Under the pieces are notes generated by a model that was given only the letters and a program-made list of their open reading frames with translations, did no database searches and was not told where the DNA came from. From Haliclystus octoradiatus (lineage: Eukaryota > Cnidaria > Staurozoa > Stauromedusae > Haliclystidae): 64,000 nucleotides of DNA. The stretch is taken from contig OU744452.1 in NCBI GenBank assembly GCA_916610825.1, positions 19,497,830 through 19,561,829 on the forward strand. Direction: 5' to 3'. Position numbers and translations under genes: made by a program. Positions 45,819-56,018 of the stretch are shown in pieces (positions within the stretch are counted from its first letter, which is position 1; each line of letters begins with the position of its first letter).

Positions 45819-46875
45819 CTCAGTATAAGCGAACAAGGGACTGACTTCGGTATATAACCTAAGTCAAGATGAGTTATCAATGTGCTGAAAAAATCCATCA
45901 CATGAAAAAAACATCTGTGCCATACCAGAGTGCTCAAACTACCGAAGTAGTGGGCAATGCAGATAGAAATAAAAGGCATATAGAAGGCATTATTATTTTT
46001 TATTAATCGAATAACCTTTAAGTAAAATATTACCTGGATTAAGTTTGAATGCATTGTAGAATAATAACATCAACTTTCTTTTTTGAATTTGTAAAGTTGT
46101 CTAGCTTTAAGAAAAAAAATCTGTTTTTTTTTGTATTGATAGGCAGTTAGTTTCCAAAGAAACTTTGATGAGACATAATGGCATTCATTGTCATCTATGC
46201 GAATGTCTACAATTTTCATGATCTAATCAACAGATATATGCATATACATGCTAAATGATAAAGCCTCATCAAAAATCTATTTTTAAGAAATTCTACTTGA
46301 TTGAAATCTACTCCGCTTATTTTGAGAAAAAACGTTGGATTTATGGATTTTCTATCTGATGTTAAAGCGTTTTGGACTTTAGAATTTTTAAAAGTCTAGA
46401 AAATTTGCAAAGTGCAACAACATCGACATGTATCTGTGATCAAAAGTAAATTACGAATAAATAAAACAATTTAATCAAGGATCAATCTCTTAAATTCAAA
46501 TATTAGAAATTCACTCTTTAATTGTGAACATGTTTCCTTTCATTGTCGGAGATTGAAGTAATATGATAATATAAACGGGAGGTAATGTCTGTAGATGTGA
46601 ATCCCCAAAATATACCGCCAATGTTGCACTTCCCAAAGGATGTCATTTTCCAAAAACACAATTACGTCAGTACGGGCAAATTCGAATAAGTAAGGGCAAA
46701 CTGTATCGAGATCGAATAAGAAGAAGCCTTCTTCTTTGTTACATAATCAAATACATCTTATTCGAATTATTTCTCTTGATCGGCCTTATTGAAAGTTTGT
46801 TTGCCAGTAATTGAATTGATTTGGGAAGCGTGCCGTAGTTGCTTCAGCTAGTTTTTAACAGTCTTATTCTACTAC
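45819..46875. other. no gene seen
   Basis: AT-rich. The word atagaaggcatta occurs at 45760 and 45977, hinting at a short repeat-bounded insert. No coding exon recognised. Confidence 0.4.
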
Positions 46876-47250
46876 TAGGAGGATTAGCTCAGATGGCAGA
46901 GCAACCGAACTTCAGATTGGATCATACGTGATCGACCGTGGTTCAAATCCCCTAAGGTCAACTCAGCCTTGACTTTATCTGAAACATCAAATGAGTACCA
47001 TCTGAGAATGGCGGATAAAATGGTCAAGAGGGAATTGTATTGTGAGTAGCTGCAGCGCATCTTTGCGCATTGACAATCAAGACCTATCTGCCATGAAATC
47101 TGTTGAAATTGATCTGCAGTGTTGCGGCTGTGATCAACGAAGAGCGTTTAAAACCATTGCTCTCAGCGAAAAAAGCCACTCATCTAGAAATAGAGGAGTG
47201 GTACGGGTGCCTTCGATAGGGCGAATCCATCTACATTACTTTTACTTTAT
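46876..47250 (+). mobile_element. tRNA-derived SINE
   Basis: A tRNA-like head (ggattagctcagatggcaga as A box; gtggttcaaatcccc as B box) with poor acceptor pairing is followed by aaggtcaactcagccttgac and tgagtacc, a body shared by many invertebrate SINEs, and further unique sequence ending near cttcgatagggcgaatcc. The exact end is not clear. It is not a functional tRNA. Confidence 0.65.
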
Positions 47251-47400
47251 TCTACTAAGTTGATACACTCCTTCTTTAGTTGCTAAACTATTTATTCTGT
47301 TTATTCATCTACAAAGTTTATACCTACAGGCATACAAAGGTATTCAGTTAATGGCACTTCCAGAAAAAAAAAGTGGCACCTCCCCGTATAGTCGTCCTAG

Positions 47401-47677
47401 TGTTATGCAACCGTTAATAACCTTATATCTCTATTAGCCTCACTTTCATGTTTTACATCTATAGTTTTATGTATATGTAAAGGAGGTCGGATATGAGGGC
47501 AGTTTTGAATTCAATGATAGTCTGGAGTAGCTGTTTTAGATTGAGTGCTCTCCTTGACCATTTTGATCATTTATATTATATATTCAAGTTTGTATACAAT
47601 GACTTATTGATTGGATCCGTTTACCTTCTTGAAACTACTTTATCATTATTTACCATATTAATATTACTTTCTTAATA
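47401..47677 (+). repeat. 5' LTR of chromovirus
   Basis: 277 bp, tgttatgcaa to cttaata, preceded by ctag. Differs from the 3' LTR at two positions by eye. Confidence 0.95.
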
Positions 47678-47678
47678 A

Positions 47679-47698
47679 TTGGGGGCTCGGCCGAAAAC
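47679..47698 (+). promoter_or_regulatory. primer binding site of chromovirus
   Basis: ttgggggctcggccgaaaac directly after the 5' LTR starts with the tgg expected for pairing with a tRNA 3' end. Confidence 0.75.
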
Positions 47699-47737
47699 TT
47701 AGAGTTCTGAGTTGAATGAATTACTACATATTGAAAA

Positions 47738-50132
47738 ATGAATACAAGAAGTCAAGCTAACAAAGATATTGACGATATGGATCAACAATCAACACTACGC
47801 AAGTTTAGTGTGACAACACAAGTAATACCTAGAGTTGATACACAAGAATTAGAAAATGTCGATATCGATAATAATCAAAGTTTCGAACAAAGTATGGTGA
47901 TATTTTCAGACACAATATCAGAAAAAGTTTGTATTGCCATGAATAATGTTTTGAAACGGTGTAACATCCTTGAGGGCAATATTAACGCCAAATTAGAACA
48001 ATTGGAAATTCGTTGTGCTGTAATTGAAAAGAATATAGAAAAGACATCAGAAAGTACCGACAGCAAATCCTTCTATAGAACACAGGAACTACGAGATATG
48101 TTTTCACAAAGACTAGAATCAGTAGAGGCGTCATTGTCAGAACAAATTCACAACTTAAGCCAGGATATACTTACCCGCGGCAACTTATTTAATTTACCAT
48201 CGTCATCGCCCCTACGTTTCCATGGCAACATGACAGATCATCATCATCATCATCATCATCATTTATTCAGGGCCTGGTAAGCCATACTAGGCTTGTTTTC
48301 ACAGGGCTGATTACAAAATGCATACAATATAATATTTAAGAATAAAATGTTAGTACAGTATTAGGAAATTTTACATTTATAAAAAGTATACAAATTTACA
48401 TAAGATATATATTATTTAATTAATGTTTTCTTCAAGTTATCTATATATGTTGTTCTGTTAGCTATTTCTTTTATCCAGGAGGCTTGTTGATTCCATTTGT
48501 GAATACCAGCTGATTTAAATGAGTGACTGTGGCATTTGTCGTTGTATATGTTATTGTGAGCAAAAGAGCGAGTTTTGGTTGAATTAGGACATGAAAATAA
48601 AGTGGCAATTTTTTGAGGAGCTAATTGAAACTTTATTTTATGAACCATTGAAAGTTGATAAAACGTGATTCTGTTTTTAACGCTCATGATCTCCGTTTTA
48701 TTGAGCATTTCGGAGATGGAAGTCCTGTAGCCACAACGAAGTATTGTCCGTAGTCCTCTGTTTTGTAATCTCTGGAGGCGAGTTAGATGTTCTTGTTTAC
48801 AGCCCCCCCATACAACAGCACAATAATCAAAATGAGGCAGGACAAGATATAGCTCCTGTTACCATAGTTACTCAAGATAAACGAAAAGGAGAAGAAGACA
48901 ATGAATCAATAAGTAGCATTGCAAGCAACAGTTCAATTCATGATAAAGACTGTGCCAAGTGTATGAAAGATAAATCAAAGGCATCCTATTATAAAGCAAA
49001 AACTCAAAGTTTAAATAATTCTTCTGGTGAACGCAAATCTGTTTCACGTGTTAAGTTGTCTGCACCTCCTAAATTTAAAGGTGAGACGGAATTAAAAATG
49101 AATGCTGATGGTACCTACACAGAAGCAAAAGAAGATGGTGCTGCATGGCTTCGTAAATTTAATGCTTATTGTAACGGTATGAATGTATCAATAACTGAGA
49201 AGGCCATGGTGTTTTATAATCTACTTATTGGAGTCGCACAATCGTGGTTCGAAGGATTATCAAATCAGGAGGATTGGTTATCTATTGAAAGGTCCTTCAG
49301 TGAAACCTTTGTTCCAAAAGCCATGGGACGGCATGCGGAAACACTTTTACTGAAAGCTAAATTACATGGCTCTGAGACATTAGTCGAACTAAAATTAAGA
49401 ATTCAGAAATTATGTCGCTTAGCTGATTCAGATATGTCAGAAAAACAGCAATGCCGATATTTGTATCAAGCTTTACCTGATTCTATTCAAGCTGGAATTT
49501 TAACACGTGGAGATGACGCTATTCCCAATAAATTGACGACGCTGATGGATTATGCAAGAGCTGCAGAGAAAGAAAATGTCAGATTTAAATTGGTTCAAAA
49601 GCAGGCTGTGCAAGTTAGGTCCGAAAAGCCTTTCAATATCTGCAGTTTAGCTAAGGATCACGACGAAGAAGTTAATGTTGCACAAGTAACTGCACAAATT
49701 GGTAATTCAATTGTAGAAAATATACCTGCAGAGAGAAGTTACAATCGAAGTTTTAAAAACGGACAAGAATTCTCTGTTAGACAGCACGCAAAACATGTGA
49801 GGGGTCCGATGCTTGATCGCCGATTGAAGCAGCATTTCATTGAATTTGCTGATGGTTGGAAGTACTATGAAAATAATATTTGGCGTCCACCCTATTGCAC
49901 ATTTTGTGAAAAGCAGCACATCGTAGCAGTGAATGTCAAGCAAAGTATGATTCTAAGCGAGCTTTGGCCGAAAAAAAAGGAGAACAATTTAACCAAGCAC
50001 CACCTACTACTACTGATTATACAACTATCCCTCGAGATGCGACATCAGGTACATTATCGGATTTTTAAAAGAGGTGTGTGGAATTACCCAACCACATACC
50101 TCAACAAGTATGACTGGGTGTGCTCAGGATAA
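47738..50132 (+). pseudogene. chromovirus gag, interrupted by a LINE
   Basis: The N-terminal part (47738-48235, MNTRSQANKDIDDMD) is helical and acidic. The frame then enters the antisense LINE insert and resumes at about 48856 (VTIVTQDKRKGEE). The capsid region (49060-49580) shows PPKFKGE, WLRKFNAYCNG, QSWFEGLSN, FSETFVP and RYLYQALPDSIQ, typical of Ty3 Gag. A zinc knuckle begins at 49895 (CTFCEKQ) but its second half (HRSSEC) lies in another frame, so one base has been lost near 49912. The terminal part overlaps the start of pol. Confidence 0.85.
48237..48855 (-). mobile_element. 5'-truncated LINE 3' end inserted in gag
   Basis: Minus strand: LPHFDYCAVVWGGC, LQRLQNRGLRTILR, then the frame 48708-48412 (ISEMLNKTEIMS by 48700; FKSAGIHKWNQQ), the conserved C-terminus of CR1-like RTs. 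The element ends in ctgaataa and a (gat)n tail (48236-48262). Read in the gag sense the tail gives a run of His codons, which is an artefact of the microsatellite. The right border is uncertain by about 20 bases. Confidence 0.85.
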
Positions 50133-53100
50133 GTTTAATAATTACCCTGCGTCATTTGGTTCATTGGTTTGTGATAAGACAGATACTCCTGAATGGTTAC
50201 AAGAACTCTCCGAAAATTTTGATTACAATACATTAACTATGAATTATCTTACACCAGATCAAGCAATTAAAAACGATGAAGAATATCACAATAGTTTGTT
50301 TGTAGAGCTAGCGTATAATGATTTACCCTTCCATGCAATGATTGATAGTGGCGCTGAATCTTCATTGATTTCTCAAAAGACAGTTAATTCACTTGGTATA
50401 CCTGCTGAAATGATTGATTTCAAAAGCCGTATTATGCTTCGTTTAGCCGATGGTCATACCCGTATTCTTACTACTGGAAAATTAAATCTATTGTGTAAAA
50501 TTGGTAATGGCTGTATTCCTATATCATTTCATATTTTGAACATCGATTGCCAAAAGGATTTAATTTGGGATGCTATTATTGGTAACGATTTTATTAGTTT
50601 ACGACACTATTTTACAATCAATTATGTAGATTCGATAGTTACGTTTGGTAAAGGTTTGAATTCTATTACTGCTATATTGCACTTTAAGACGAAGAATATT
50701 AATTCCAATGGAATCAACAACACTTGTAACATTATTGTCAATCCTATTATTAATTCCACTGCTATTGAGATTTTGTGGAAATCGAATTTTAGTCAACTAC
50801 CAAGTAAAGGTCATCCAAATATCATTAATACTGATGTCTCTTTATCGACAGTCAGTAGCGATCAGATATTGCCTCGAGAAGATGACATGAGTTATCCAAA
50901 AATAATTGATGATTGTAATTGGCAAAGTAAAATTCAATCATCTGATGAACATTATGATATTATTGCTGAACTTTTACAACGTAATGATGATATTATATTT
51001 GATGTTAATGGTCGCCTTGGTCGCTCTACTATGGCTAAACATCATATTATCGTAGAAGACAATAGACCACGAAGATGTCGTCCTAATCATCGGCTATCAC
51101 CTACTGAACGAGATTATGTCCAAGAAGAGGTGCAAAGGTTGTTGAAAATTGGTGTTATTACTGAGAGTGAGAGTAGTTGGAGCTCTAGCGTTGTCTTGGC
51201 TAATAAAAAAGATGGCACTAAGAGATTTTGTATAAATTATAAACCGTTGAACTCAGTTACTGCTGTTGATGCACATCCTTTACCATATATTGAATTTCTA
51301 TTGCAACGTGCAGCTGGTAAAAGTTACTTTACTACACTTGATCTTGCATCTGGTTATTGGCAAGTATCTGTTGATGATGTCAGTAGACCATTTACCGCCT
51401 TTGTTACTGATGATGGACTTTATGAGTGGACAGTTATGCCTTTTGGGTTGGTTAATGCACCCGCTACATTTCAACGATTGATGAACAATGTACTACGACC
51501 TCTTGGTCATGAATTTGTGAGTGTTTATTTAGATGATATTGTAATATTTTCTGACTCTTTAGAAGATCACTTGAAGCATGTTGACCTTGTTTTAGACTGT
51601 TTGCGTAAAGCTGGATTAAAACTTAAATTATCTAAATGTTATTGGGCGCAAACAGAGGTTGCTTATCTTGGTCATCGTGTTTCAAAAGAAGGAATTAGTG
51701 TGAACAATGACAAAGTCAAAGCTATATTAGACATTCCTTCGCCAAATGAAGCTACTACTGATGCTTCAAAAATTAAAGCTTTACAGAGATTTTTAGGTGC
51801 TATAGGATATTATCGGACATTTATTCCTAAATTTTCCTACATTGCACGCTCACTATATGAACTGTTAAGAAAAGATAAAAAATGGGAGTGGCGTTTGGAT
51901 CACTCTATTGCTTTTGAGCAACTACGTAATTTACTTATTGATGCACCAGTTTTAGCACCATTTAAAGCTAATCAACCAACAAAGCTTCACTGTGATGCTT
52001 CTGGTACTGGTTATGGTGCAGTGTTGTTACAAAGTGATGTTAATGGAGATGATCATCCTGTTGCGTACTTTAGTGGCTCTTTTAACAAACAGACGATATT
52101 CAGTGTCAGAACAAGAATTACTGGCAGTTATTCGCGCTGTTGACCGTTTTAGACCTTATCTTGGTCATAGAGAATTCACTGTTATTACTGATCATAAAGC
52201 ATTAGTTTGGTTATTTAGTTTAAAAAGACTTTCAAATCGTCTATTTCATTGGAGTTTAGCTCTGCAAGAGTATGCTAAATACATGAAAATTATACATCGT
52301 CCTGGTAAAGAGAATGCAGATGCTGATATGTTATCACGATTACATAAAAGTGATGTAGAATCTATTACAATTGGTACAGAACAATGTCCTGCAGATTTTC
52401 CTGTATGTCCTTCGATTCTAACTGCATGTTTATCTGTATGTCAAGTCGTCAAAGATAATGTAAACATTACCGAAAGTTTGGATTTATTATTAGAACAAAA
52501 GAAGGATCCTGTATTGCTAAGGATTATTGAATATTTATCTAATACAATAGAACATACAAATGATGATAATATTACAAAACAAAATGATATTAATCAGTAT
52601 CATAATTATGCTATTATCTCTGGTTTATTGCATCGAATTCCTGGTGGTAAATTTCAAGGTAGATACCAATTATGTGTTCCTAATCAATTACGAATACCAA
52701 TATTAAAGGAACTTCATGATATGCCATTATCAGGCCATTTAGGTATAAAACGAACATGGGCAAGATTAGTTGGTAAATACTATTGGAAAGGTTCATATCA
52801 AGATGTGGTTGATTATGTTACGTCGTGTACTACTTGTCAACGTAATAAAGTATCTAGGAAGCCAAAGGGTGGAGAGATACACCCACTTATATCATTAAAG
52901 CCTTTCGATCGAATTAGTCTAGATCACATTGGACCTTTGACACCTTCAGCTGAAGGCCATAGACATTTATTGGTATTTGTTGATCATTTTACACGTTTGA
53001 CTATTATTGAACCTACAAAATCTACTGATGCTTTAACTGTAGCTAGATTCCTAGTAGATAAAGTATTTCTAGTTCATGGTACTCCTCTTGAAATTTTAAC

Positions 53101-53999
53101 GGATAGAGGGAATGCATTTAGAAATAAACTAATGTTCGCTATCTCTTCACGTATGAAAATAGATCAACGTTTCACTAGCCCTTATAATCCGCAATGTAAT
53201 GGGCGGTGTGAAAGAAGAAATAGTGACATTATGGCTATGCTTAGACATTATGTAAATGAAAATTACAATGATTGGCATATATTTGCTCAGCATGTTGCAT
53301 ATGCATATAACACTACTCCACATGCAGAAACGAAGGTTGCTCCTTTTTATGCGTTATATGGCAGAGAGCCAAATACACCGTTAGACGCTTGGAAGGAATC
53401 TTCTTCAAAACCGTCTGAAGAAGAGAAAGTTGAATCATCTATCCATCGTTTTGCCGAACTAGCCTTATCAGCTCAAAGTGTAGTTCGCCGCTACAATAAA
53501 AAATTAGCCAAAGAAATGAACAACAGATCAAAGAATCAAAAAAAGCATCGATCATTAAAATTCGCAATTGGAGATTTTGTACGGAAAAGAAATAATAACT
53601 TTGAAGTCGGTATATCGCGTAAACTGCAACCTATGTTTGATGGTCCATTTGAAGTAACTGAAGCTCGAGACAATGATAGCTACTTAATAGAACGTGTTTC
53701 TAAAGTTTACAAGTACGCTCCTCAATCAGCACATGTACGTAATTTTGCAACCATGGAATAAACGTGATGATAATCTAAAAGATATTTTGTGCAACACTAA
53801 ACCTGAAGAGACTCTTCCAGATGGTTATTTTCCTGTTGAAAGAATTTTAGATTGTAAGAAGCGTGGAAAAAGATATTCGTATTTAGTTAAATGGAAGGGC
53901 TACTCCGAAGCAGATGCAACGTGGGAGCCAGGAAGCTATTTAAAAAGTCCACCGTTACAGTTATTATTGAAAGACTTTCATAATGCTAATACTGTATAA
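50074..53999 (+). pseudogene. chromovirus pol: protease, RT, RNase H, integrase, chromodomain
   Basis: The first frame (50074-52143) contains a retropepsin (MIDSGAESSLIS, 50338), then RT with WSSSVVLANKKDGTKRFCI, FTTLDLASGYWQ, MPFGLVNAPATFQ and VYLDDIVIFS (YLDD). RNase H starts LHCDASGTGYGAVLL. A one-base break near 52093 moves it to the second frame (to 53761): SEQELLAVIRAVDRF, VITDHKALVWL, then integrase with an HHCC zinc finger (H-x3-H ahead of CTTCQRNK) and DDE core residues (SLDHIGPL, ILTDRGNAF, NGRCERRNSDIM). A further one-base excess near 53743 separates integrase from a chromodomain (YFPVERILDCKKRG, YLVKWKGYSEADATWEP). Both breaks make the polyprotein non-functional as read. Chromodomains of this kind are thought to direct integration to modified chromatin. 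Confidence 0.92.
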
Positions 54000-54112
54000 A
54001 ATTTGAAATTATCTTCAATTTAAAGCTTACATGCCATTACTTTAGTTAATACTTAGATTAAACATTTTACTATTTTTTAATTAATATTTTAGATTACTGC
54101 TAACGCTTTCCA

Positions 54113-54125
54113 AAACGGGAGGAAA
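54113..54125 (+). promoter_or_regulatory. polypurine tract of chromovirus
   Basis: aaacgggaggaaa immediately before the 3' LTR. Confidence 0.7.
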
Positions 54126-54402
54126 TGTTATGCAAACGTTAATAACCTTATATCTCTATTAGCCTCACTTTCATGTTTTACATCTATAGTTTTATGTATA
54201 TGTAAAGGAGGTCGGATATGAGGGCAGTTTTGAATTCAATGATAGTCTGCAGTAGCTGTTTTAGATTGAGTGCTCTCCTTGACCATTTTGATCATTTATA
54301 TTATATATTCAAGTTTGTATACAATGACTTATTGATTGGATCCGTTTACCTTCTTGAAACTACTTTATCATTATTTACCATATTAATATTACTTTCTTAA
54401 TA
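54126..54402 (+). repeat. 3' LTR of chromovirus
   Basis: 277 bp, same ends as 47401-47677, followed by ctag. Confidence 0.95.
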
Positions 54403-54599
54403 CTAGTGGAGTTACCCCCGGGGGTGATAAAGCAACACTTTCATCAATAGAATTACTCATTTACAAAAAATATCAAAGTATCTGATTATTCGTATGGACA
54501 TGCTGTTGTTTTATTTTTAATTGATGTCATCGCGTTGTATAATTTGAGGGTAAAAATAAAAAAGAGAGTCCATCTACTACATTATTTATGCTTTTATAA

Positions 54600-54860
54600 A
54601 CAATGGAATTTGACTGGACGAATTTCTAGAGATTCTACAAGATCTCCAAAAGTCTATAACATTTGAATTGTCATAACCAATGCTGCAGCGACCGCATATA
54701 GCTTCAATGAAGCGTCTTTGAGCTTGTTCTATTAATCTGATGTTTTATTTTTATTAAATCAGTACGGACTTCATACTTGAGTGTCACATTAAAGCATGGG
54801 ACGAGTGCCACGGGTATATGTTGTTAAGGATTTTACGAGCAAGATAGGATTACTTGAGGA
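54600..54860 (-). pseudogene. heavily decayed LINE RT thumb
   Basis: Minus strand shows RPML, a stop, then CDTQV, a stop, SPY and later RLIEQAQRRFIEAICG, matching the RPxLEYxxxVWSPY and IExxQRRFT boxes of CR1-like RTs with Trp and Glu codons changed to stops. An old relic. Confidence 0.55.
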
Positions 54861-55061
54861 GAAGTAACCAGGTATGAATGTGTAGTAAATCTATTAAAAT
54901 TGATTTGAATTATCTTGAATAAGACAAACACAAGCATTGTATACGATCATTGAACATAAAAAGCCTCTCCTTCCGAAATAGAAAATCTGGTGCAAGCATC
55001 TCTATAGGCAGAAACGACCAGTGATACTGTCTCGAGCACTTCGCTTTTTTAACTGCACTGA

Positions 55062-56018
55062 AGCCCCGGCCAAATGAAGCCAACATTTTCACAACATTTG
55101 ATAAAATTTCGCATCAATGTTGTGAAAATGCTGGCTAGGGTGGCCAAATGAAGCAAGCATACTTTTTCACAACATCCGGAGTGGGAAAGACATTTCTAAA
55201 AGGGGAAATCATCTTCGGCGTGATTCGATTAAGATTTATATTTATTCAAATTATTCACGTTCAATAATATCTTTCTTTTTTGTTTTCCTTCGTTGCTCTA
55301 CTTCTTGGGCAATTTTAAATTAAACCTCACTACATTTTAATAATCAGTCTCTGAATTGTAGTTACTCTCTTTGTCACTTTAAAGGGCATGATCGTCGTAG
55401 TTGTGACTACCATCGCAAAAATATTTAAATCACTTGAGAAATTCGAACGAAGGGAAACACTGCTACAAAAAATTTCAAACTTTATTATTTGTATTTTTCG
55501 ACTCTATGAAATGATAAATCAAAATCTTCATGGCAAAACCTTGGCACCCCATTCGCACCAAACTGTTGTCATTGCGTTACTAAATTAAAACATTACTTAA
55601 TCATTGACCAACAGTAGGGATGTTTTTTTTCATTATTTGAAATTCGATATGTCAAATGTTGTGACAATGCTGGCTGGGGTGGCCAAATGAAGCCAGCATT
55701 TTCACAACATCGAAGAGAATAATAGAATGTTGGCCAACGTTTTGATCATCTTAAAGTGCCATCCAACAAAATCCAACACCGAAATTTGTTGAAATTTATT
55801 GGCTGGGGTGGCCAAATGAAGCCAACATTTTCACAACATCGAAGAGAATAATAGAATGTTGGCCAACGTTTTGATCATCTTAAAGTGCCCTCCAACAAAA
55901 TCCAACACCGAAATTTGTTGAAATTTGTTGGCTGGGGTGGCCAAATGAAGCCAACATTTTCACAACATCGATGTTGTGAAAAGCTGGCAAAATGTTGGTT
56001 TCATTTGGCCGGGGCTTA
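55062..56018. mobile_element. MITE with internal 129-bp tandem repeats
   Basis: The left end (aagccccggccaaatgaagc at 55062) and right end (its inverted copy ending at 56018) form TIRs of about 30 bp. Inside, ggctggggtggccaaatgaa recurs at 55672, 55801 and 55930, giving two full 129-bp repeats and a partial one. Short copies of the TIR-like string also occur at 55140. No transposase frame. Target duplication not clear. Confidence 0.7.

Larger units (their letters stand above)
47401..54402 (+). mobile_element. Ty3/gypsy chromovirus, full length but broken
   Basis: Flanked by 4-bp target duplications ctag (47397-47400, 54403-54406) and 277-bp LTRs. The primer-binding site ttgggggctcggccg follows the 5' LTR, and the purine tract acgggaggaaa precedes the 3' LTR. 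Inside are gag, then pol in the order protease, RT, RNase H, integrase, chromodomain, which places it among chromoviruses. A LINE fragment is inserted antisense in gag (48237-48855) and three single-base frame breaks are seen (about 49912, 52093 and 53743). I saw only two LTR differences (about 47411 and 47523), so the LTR pair is young. Confidence 0.95.

Noticed and set aside
46876..46960. Possible functional tRNA gene
   Set aside because: A and B boxes are present but the acceptor and T stems do not pair, and a SINE body follows directly.
48236..48270. Run of eight His codons at the end of the first gag frame
   Set aside because: It is the (atc)n microsatellite tail of an antisense LINE insertion, not a protein feature.
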